Shown here: piece after piece, positions 28,257-33,146 of the stretch
Layout: the number at the start of each line of letters is the position of its first letter
Numbering within the stretch: the stretch's first letter is position 1
NCBI GenBank assembly: GCA_026989175.1
Contig: JALSJT010000013.1
Location: 1-33,146, forward strand
Reading direction: 5' to 3'
DNA length: 33,146 nucleotides
Source of the DNA: Thiomicrorhabdus sp.
GTDB taxonomy: Bacteria > Pseudomonadota > Gammaproteobacteria > Thiomicrospirales > Thiomicrospiraceae
Translations under genes and position numbers: made by a program
The notes under the pieces: generated by a model
The model's input: the letters and a program-made list of their open reading frames with translations, nothing else
The model's database searches: none
What the model was told of the DNA's origin: nothing

Positions 28257-28380
28257 GGTAACTGCTCAGCTAACTCCTGAAAAGAGTCAACTCCGTGTTA
28301 AAAAATGGATATTTACACGTGTAAACGCACATTTTTAGCCTTGATTTGTTCTCTTTTCAGAAGTCATCTGAGCCGTTACC
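28257..28380. repeat. Family-2 palindromic element, copy B
   Basis: GGTAACTGCTCAG.../...CTGAGCCGTTACC with perfect centre TTTACACGTGTAAA; core matches 14950-15071. Confidence 0.85.
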
Positions 28381-28500
28381 AACATATTTGATGGCTCGTT
28401 GAGTCGTTATAAAAAAATCCGCACGTTTACCGACACATAAAACGGGGTGCTGAAAAAGGGGGGTAAAATTTTACCTAATACGCTTTTTTGGTTCGTCTTA

Positions 28501-28525
28501 TGGGGTAAACGGAGGCTTAACCCCA
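28501..28525 (+). promoter_or_regulatory. Leader hairpin before rpsB (possible S2 autoregulatory element)
   Basis: TGGGGTAAACGGAGGCTTAACCCCA, 17 nt before the rpsB start. Confidence 0.4.
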
Positions 28526-28541
28526 AACTTGGAGAAATATC

Positions 28542-29282
28542 ATGGCAAAAGTTACCATGCGTGAAATGCTAGAAGCCGGTGTACATTTTGGACACCAAAC
28601 TCGTTATTGGAACCCTAAGATGGCTGAGTACATCTTTGGCGCTCGTAATAAAATTCATATCATCAACCTAGAAAAAACACTACCGATGTTTAATGATGCA
28701 TTAAACATGATTGGCGGAATTGCCGCAAATAAGGGTAAAGTTCTTTTTGTAGGAACAAAAAAGGCGGCACGTGAGTTAGTTGCACAAGAAGCGAAGCGTT
28801 GTGGCATGCCTTACGTTGATTACCGTTGGTTAGGTGGTATGTTAACGAACTTCAAAACCATCAAGCAGTCTATTAAGCGTTTAAAAGAGCTTGAAGCGAT
28901 GGAAAAAGATGGTACGTTTGAAAAAATCACCAAAAGAGAAGCGTTGACTCGTACCCGTGAGAAAACAAAGTTAGAGTTGTCTTTAGGCGGAATTAAAGAC
29001 ATGCGTGCGATGCCTGATGCGATTTTCATTATTGATACTGGAAATGAAAACATTGCGATTCAAGAAGCAAAAAATCTTGGAATTCCAGTAATCGGTGTGG
29101 TTGATACTAACAACGACCCACGTGGTATTGATTATGTTATTCCTGGTAACGACGATGCCATTCGTGCAATCACGCTATACTTAACCGCAGTTGCGGATGC
29201 GGTGCTTGAAGGAAAAGCGACCATCACAACCGGTGTTGAGGGTGATGATTTTGTAGAAGCAAAAGAAAAAACAGCTAAGTAG
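28542..29282 (+). CDS. rpsB: 30S ribosomal protein S2
   Basis: 246 aa; [41 protein letters not shown]. Confidence 0.99.
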   Translation: MAKVTMREMLEAGVHFGHQTRYWNPKMAEYIFGARNKIHIINLEKTLPMFNDALNMIGGIAANKGKVLFVGTKKAARELVAQEAKRCGMPYVDYRWLGGMLTNFKTIKQSIKRLKELEAMEKDGTFEKITKREALTRTREKTKLELSLGGIKDMRAMPDAIFIIDTGNENIAIQEAKNLGIPVIGVVDTNNDPRGIDYVIPGNDDAIRAITLYLTAVADAVLEGKATITTGVEGDDFVEAKEKTAK

Positions 29283-29290
29283 TGTTTATT

Positions 29291-29338
29291 GACCTAGTTT
29301 GGAGGGTTAATTCACTTCACTAGGTCGCTTGTTTTTTT
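29291..29338 (+). terminator. Terminator/attenuator between rpsB and tsf
   Basis: GACCTAGT...ACTAGGTC stem followed by GCTTGTTTTTTT. Confidence 0.7.
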
Positions 29339-29364
29339 AGACAAAATTAGAGAAGGAATGAATG

Positions 29365-30249
29365 ATGGCTATTACAGCTTCTATGGTAAAAGAACTGCGT
29401 CAAGCAACTGGCGCAGGGATGATGGATTGTAAAAAAGCACTAACTGAAACAGGCGGTGACATGGATGCCGCAATTGAGTTTTTGCGTAAAAAAGGCATGG
29501 CGGGTGCCGATAAAAAAGCGGGTCGTGTTGCAGCGGAAGGTGTGATTGCGATTGCGATTTCTGATGATAAAAAATCAGGCATGATTGCTGAAGTTAATTG
29601 TGAAACAGATTTTGTTGCGAAAGGCGACGAGTTTAAAGCGTTTGCAAATGAGATTGCCGCGTTGGCACTGGCTGCGGATACTACCGATGTTGAAGCGATC
29701 ATGGGATTAAGCATGGCTTCTGGTAAAACCATTGATATTACCCGTCGTGAAATGATTGCTCGCATTGGTGAGAATATGGCATTGCGTCTTGTGCAAAAAA
29801 TCGAATCAGACGGCGTAATTGGTCAGTACCAGCATGGCGAAAAGATTGGTGTTGTTGTCGCGCTTGACGGTGGTGATGATGCGCTTGCACGTGATATTGC
29901 GATGCACATTGCTGCGGTAAATCCATCTGCAATTACGGCGGATGAAGTAGATCAAGAGATGTTGGCTAAGGAGCGTAAGTTCCAAATTGAGCAAGCTCAA
30001 GAGAGTGGTAAACCAGCAGAGATCATTGAAAAAATGATTGATGGTCGTATGCGTAAGTTCTTACAAGAGATTACATTAGTGGGTCAGTCGTTTGTTAAAA
30101 ACCCTGATGTCACCATTGAGAAACTTTTGAAAGAGAACAATGCAACCGTTACCGCCTTTATTCGTTTAGAAGTGGGTGCGGGCATTGAAATTGAAGAGAC
30201 AGACTTTGCTGAAGAAGTTGCATTAGCGGCGAAAGCAGTAACAGGCTAG
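29365..30249 (+). CDS. tsf: Elongation factor Ts
   Basis: MAITASMVKELRQATGAGMMDCKKAL; the track starts one ATG upstream at 29362. Confidence 0.98.
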   Translation: MAITASMVKELRQATGAGMMDCKKALTETGGDMDAAIEFLRKKGMAGADKKAGRVAAEGVIAIAISDDKKSGMIAEVNCETDFVAKGDEFKAFANEIAALALAADTTDVEAIMGLSMASGKTIDITRREMIARIGENMALRLVQKIESDGVIGQYQHGEKIGVVVALDGGDDALARDIAMHIAAVNPSAITADEVDQEMLAKERKFQIEQAQESGKPAEIIEKMIDGRMRKFLQEITLVGQSFVKNPDVTIEKLLKENNATVTAFIRLEVGAGIEIEETDFAEEVALAAKAVTG

Positions 30250-30268
30250 TTTAGTTCGATGAAGAAGG

Positions 30269-30315
30269 CCATAGTCAAGCTCTACTGTTTACAGTAGACG
30301 GGCTATGGTTTTTTT
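30269..30315 (+). terminator. Terminator after tsf
   Basis: CCATAGTC...(CTACTGTTTACAGTAG)...GGGCTATGG followed by TTTTTTT. Confidence 0.8.
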
Positions 30316-30411
30316 GTATGTGAGTTTTGAGAATATTTTGTCATGATTGAGCATTGCAAAATATTTTTTGGATTGTATTTTTTAAATTGTATAACGTAAG
30401 GATGCATGTAA

Positions 30412-31134
30412 ATGGCTCTTAAGTATAAACGTATATTATTAAAGTTTAGTGGTGAAGCCTTGATGGGATCAGGTGACTTTGGTTTGGATGCAGGCACCCT
30501 GAAGGTGGTTGTTTCTCAGGTGAAAGCCTTGCGTGACTTAGGGGTTGAAGTGGCGATTGTTGTAGGGGGGGGGAATATTTTTCGTGGTGCTCAAATTCAA
30601 GGCTCAGGTATTCAACGAACCACGGGTGACCAGATGGGAATGATGGCGACGGTCATGAATGCACTTGCGTTGCGTGATGTGATTGAAAGCATGGGAATGA
30701 CCTCTCAGGTGTTATCTGCAATGCCAATTGACGGTGTTTCAGTTGGTTTTGAGGCGAATAGTGCTAAGAAACGGTTGGCAGATGGTGAAGTATTAGTGTT
30801 TGCCGCAGGAACAGGAAGTCCTTTTTTTACCACTGATACTGCCGCCGCGTTGCGAGGAATTGAAGTCGATGCAGAGATTGTATTGAAAGCCACGAAGGTC
30901 GATGGTATTTATACGGCAGACCCAATGAAGGATTCAAGTGCAACACGTTATTCGTTTTTAACGTATGATGATGTTATTCAGAAAAACTTGCAAGTGATGG
31001 ACATGACGGCATTTGTGTTGTGTCGTGAACATCAAATGCCAATTCGTGTTTTTGATATGTTTAAAGATAATGCAGTCATTCGGATCGTGCAAGGTGAAAG
31101 TGAAGGCACGTTAGTGGCAGAAGGAGAGAAGTGA
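30412..31134 (+). CDS. pyrH: UMP kinase
   Basis: 240 aa; [42 protein letters not shown]. Confidence 0.98.
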   Translation: MALKYKRILLKFSGEALMGSGDFGLDAGTLKVVVSQVKALRDLGVEVAIVVGGGNIFRGAQIQGSGIQRTTGDQMGMMATVMNALALRDVIESMGMTSQVLSAMPIDGVSVGFEANSAKKRLADGEVLVFAAGTGSPFFTTDTAAALRGIEVDAEIVLKATKVDGIYTADPMKDSSATRYSFLTYDDVIQKNLQVMDMTAFVLCREHQMPIRVFDMFKDNAVIRIVQGESEGTLVAEGEK

Positions 31135-31691
31135 TGTTAAATGAAATTCGTGAAGATGCAAAAAAAAGAATGCAAAAATCGTTTGAAAATTTAGAGACCA
31201 ATTTTGCTAAAATTCGAACAGGACGTGCACATCCAAGTATTTTGGATTCAATTACCGTTGAATATTATGGCTCACAAGTGCCAATCAGTCAGGTTGCCAA
31301 TATTAATTTAGAAGACTCTCGTACCTTAACCGTTCAGCCATGGGAGCAGCCGATGGTCTCTGTTATTGAAAAAGCGATTATGATGTCGGATCTTGGGATT
31401 AACCCTGTAACGGTTGGAAATATGATGCGTATTCCAATGCCTCCATTGACGGAAGAGCGTCGTCGGGATTTTATTAAAGTTGCACGCTCTGAAGCTGAAA
31501 ATGCGCGTGTTGCAATTCGTAATATTCGTCGAGATGCAAACAGCGATGTAAAGTCGTTATTGAAAGATAAGGATATTACAGAAGATGAAGCGCGTCAGTC
31601 AGATGATCAAATTCAGAAGTTAACGGATGAGGTAATTAAGAAAGTTGATGCGGCTTTAGCGGATAAAGAAGCCAGCTTAATGGATATTTAA
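31134..31691 (+). CDS. frr: Ribosome recycling factor
   Basis: [42 protein letters not shown] at 31134 preferred over the track's GTG at 31131. Confidence 0.98.
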   Translation: MLNEIREDAKKRMQKSFENLETNFAKIRTGRAHPSILDSITVEYYGSQVPISQVANINLEDSRTLTVQPWEQPMVSVIEKAIMMSDLGINPVTVGNMMRIPMPPLTEERRRDFIKVARSEAENARVAIRNIRRDANSDVKSLLKDKDITEDEARQSDDQIQKLTDEVIKKVDAALADKEASLMDI

Positions 31692-31784
31692 GTCGCTATT
31701 TTTACGCAATTACGGCATAATTAGTGAGTTTTATTGTGGTCTGAGAAAAGATCTCAATAAGGTTTCATCAACTTTATTCCAAAT

Positions 31785-31836
31785 AAAACGGCTCAATTCA
31801 ATTTGAACATTATCAAATTGAATTGAGCCGTTTTTT
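31785..31836. terminator. Strong Rho-independent terminator between frr and uppS
   Basis: Perfect 22-bp stem AAAACGGCTCAATTCAATTTGA / TCAAATTGAATTGAGCCGTTTT, 6-nt loop, T-run. Confidence 0.9.
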
Positions 31837-31859
31837 GTTCTATTTTTTAGAGGTTTGTT

Positions 31860-32591
31860 TTGTCTCAAAATTTACATCATGATCTTCAGCCACAACATAT
31901 CGCCATTATTATGGATGGTAATGGACGTTGGGCTAAAAAACGTTTTTTACCCCGATTTATAGGCCATCAAAAAGGACTTAAGTCGGTTAGACGTTTGGTG
32001 GCACACTGTTCTGCTTTAGGCATTAACGCATTAACTTTGTTTGCGTTTAGTACCGAAAATTGGCGACGGCCGGCTGATGAAGTTAATAAATTGATGGGGC
32101 TGTTTTTAAAGGCTTTACAAAAAGAGGTCTCTAAGCTGAATGAAAATAATATTCGTCTGTTAATTATTGGAGACCGCTCTGGTTTTAGTGAAGAAATTCA
32201 AACGCATATTGCCATTGCAGAAGCGACAACTCGTGACAATACTGGCTTGGTTTTATCGATTGCTGCAAACTATGGCGGTCGTTGGGATATTGTTGAAGCG
32301 GTTAAAAAGTGGCAGTTAGCAAACCCTGGTTTGAATGTTTCTGAAATGACTGAGGAGGCATTGGATCGGTATGTCGCTTTGAATGAATTGCCAGAGGTGG
32401 ATCTATTAATTCGAACCGGCGGTGAACAGCGAATTAGTAATTTTTTGATTTGGCAAATGGCCTATGCAGAATTTTATTTTACCGATGATTTATGGCCAGA
32501 TTTTGATGAGGCAAGTATTGATAAAGCGATTGAATCCTTCTCTTCGCGTGAACGTCGTTTTGGCAAAACCAGTGAGCAGGTAGCGAATTAA
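31860..32591 (+). CDS. uppS: Undecaprenyl diphosphate synthase (TTG start)
   Basis: 243 aa; HIAIIMDGNGRWAKKR, LIRTGGEQRISNFLIWQMAYAEFYF. Confidence 0.97.
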   Translation: MSQNLHHDLQPQHIAIIMDGNGRWAKKRFLPRFIGHQKGLKSVRRLVAHCSALGINALTLFAFSTENWRRPADEVNKLMGLFLKALQKEVSKLNENNIRLLIIGDRSGFSEEIQTHIAIAEATTRDNTGLVLSIAANYGGRWDIVEAVKKWQLANPGLNVSEMTEEALDRYVALNELPEVDLLIRTGGEQRISNFLIWQMAYAEFYFTDDLWPDFDEASIDKAIESFSSRERRFGKTSEQVAN

Positions 32592-33146
32592 TGTTAAAGC
32601 AACGTATTCTTACGGCCGTTATTTTGGCCGTATTGGCTGTGCTGGCACTTTTTAAATCAACGGATGCTGTTTGGCAGTGGATTGTGCTGTTGATTGGTGT
32701 GGTCATGGCATGGGAGTGGTCAGGTTTTGCACGATTAACAGCTTTGTGGCAAAAGGCGTGTTTTTCATTGCTGGTTCTTTTGGTTAGCTGGCTTGGATTG
32801 GCGTGGCTTTCAATTCAAAGTCTCGTGATTTTAACTTTGCTTGAAAGTCTGTTACTTGTGGTGGTCGTCTTGCGTTATCAGCGTAGTCAAGGCGAAAGAG
32901 GGCCGACATCAGCTGCGTTTATTCTAATAACGGGACTCTTATCTGTGGTGTTATTTGTTTCAGCGTTAACACTCTTTCGAAATGAATTTTCACCTCAAAT
33001 TGTGTTGTTAAGCCTGTTGATTATTTGGGCGGTGGATACGGGGGCTTATTTTAGCGGTAAGCGCTTTGGAAAAACAAAATTGGCTCAATATGTGAGTCCA
33101 GGTAAAACTTGGGAAGGCGTTTGGGGTGGGGTTGCGCTCGCATTTG
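32591..33146 (+). CDS. cdsA: Phosphatidate cytidylyltransferase, N-terminal part (runs off window)
   Basis: My translation from ATG 32591: MLKQRILTAVILAVLAVLALFKS...WAVDTGAYFSGKRFGKTKLAQYVSPGKTWEGVWGG; open to the window end. Confidence 0.93.
   Translation, partial: MLKQRILTAVILAVLAVLALFKSTDAVWQWIVLLIGVVMAWEWSGFARLTALWQKACFSLLVLLVSWLGLAWLSIQSLVILTLLESLLLVVVVLRYQRSQGERGPTSAAFILITGLLSVVLFVSALTLFRNEFSPQIVLLSLLIIWAVDTGAYFSGKRFGKTKLAQYVSPGKTWEGVWGGVALAF

Noticed and set aside
31741-31763. AAAAGATCTCAATAAGG resembling the hfq-upstream AAAGGTCTCAATAAGG
   Set aside because: Short match, lacks the CCTCTCG part of the family-1 end; likely chance.

Overview
The window looks like an ordinary gammaproteobacterial chromosomal backbone, plausibly from a Thiomicrospira/Hydrogenovibrio-like sulfur oxidiser (lineage is an inference from gene content and order). 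Left to right it carries: a SulP-type permease without a STAS domain; hfq-hflX-hflK-hflC-DUF2065-hisZ-purA; a convergent DUF3581 gene; an Mrp/Mnh cation/proton antiporter operon (fused A/B, C, D, E, F, then G after a gap); a MOSC gene; nagZ; an MscS-family channel; murB (-); an NSS-family symporter; a stand-alone cNMP-binding protein (-); dapE plus a small membrane protein (-); an ArsC/Spx-like gene (-); dapD; glnD and map (-); and rpsB-tsf-pyrH-frr-uppS-cdsA, with cdsA running off the window. I see no CRISPR array, rRNA, tRNA, defence island, prophage or transposase gene. The unusual signal is intergenic. There are two unrelated families of long, near-full-length palindromic elements. Family 1 is ~159 bp, centred on GAATACCTAGGTATTC, with GAGACCTTT...AAAGGTCTC ends. 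It has one full copy upstream of nagZ, one copy in opposite orientation cut by the window start, and one isolated end-like motif 14 bp upstream of hfq. Family 2 is ~122-124 bp, centred on TTTACACNTGTAAA, with GTAAC...GTTAC ends. One copy separates mnhF from mnhG; the other lies in the probable 5' leader of rpsB. The two family-2 copies differ by paired, compensatory substitutions in their arms. A third, looser class of C-run/G-run hairpins (TTCTCCCCC.../...GGGGGAGAA) recurs in three intergenic gaps. I did not find a clear new protein-coding system.
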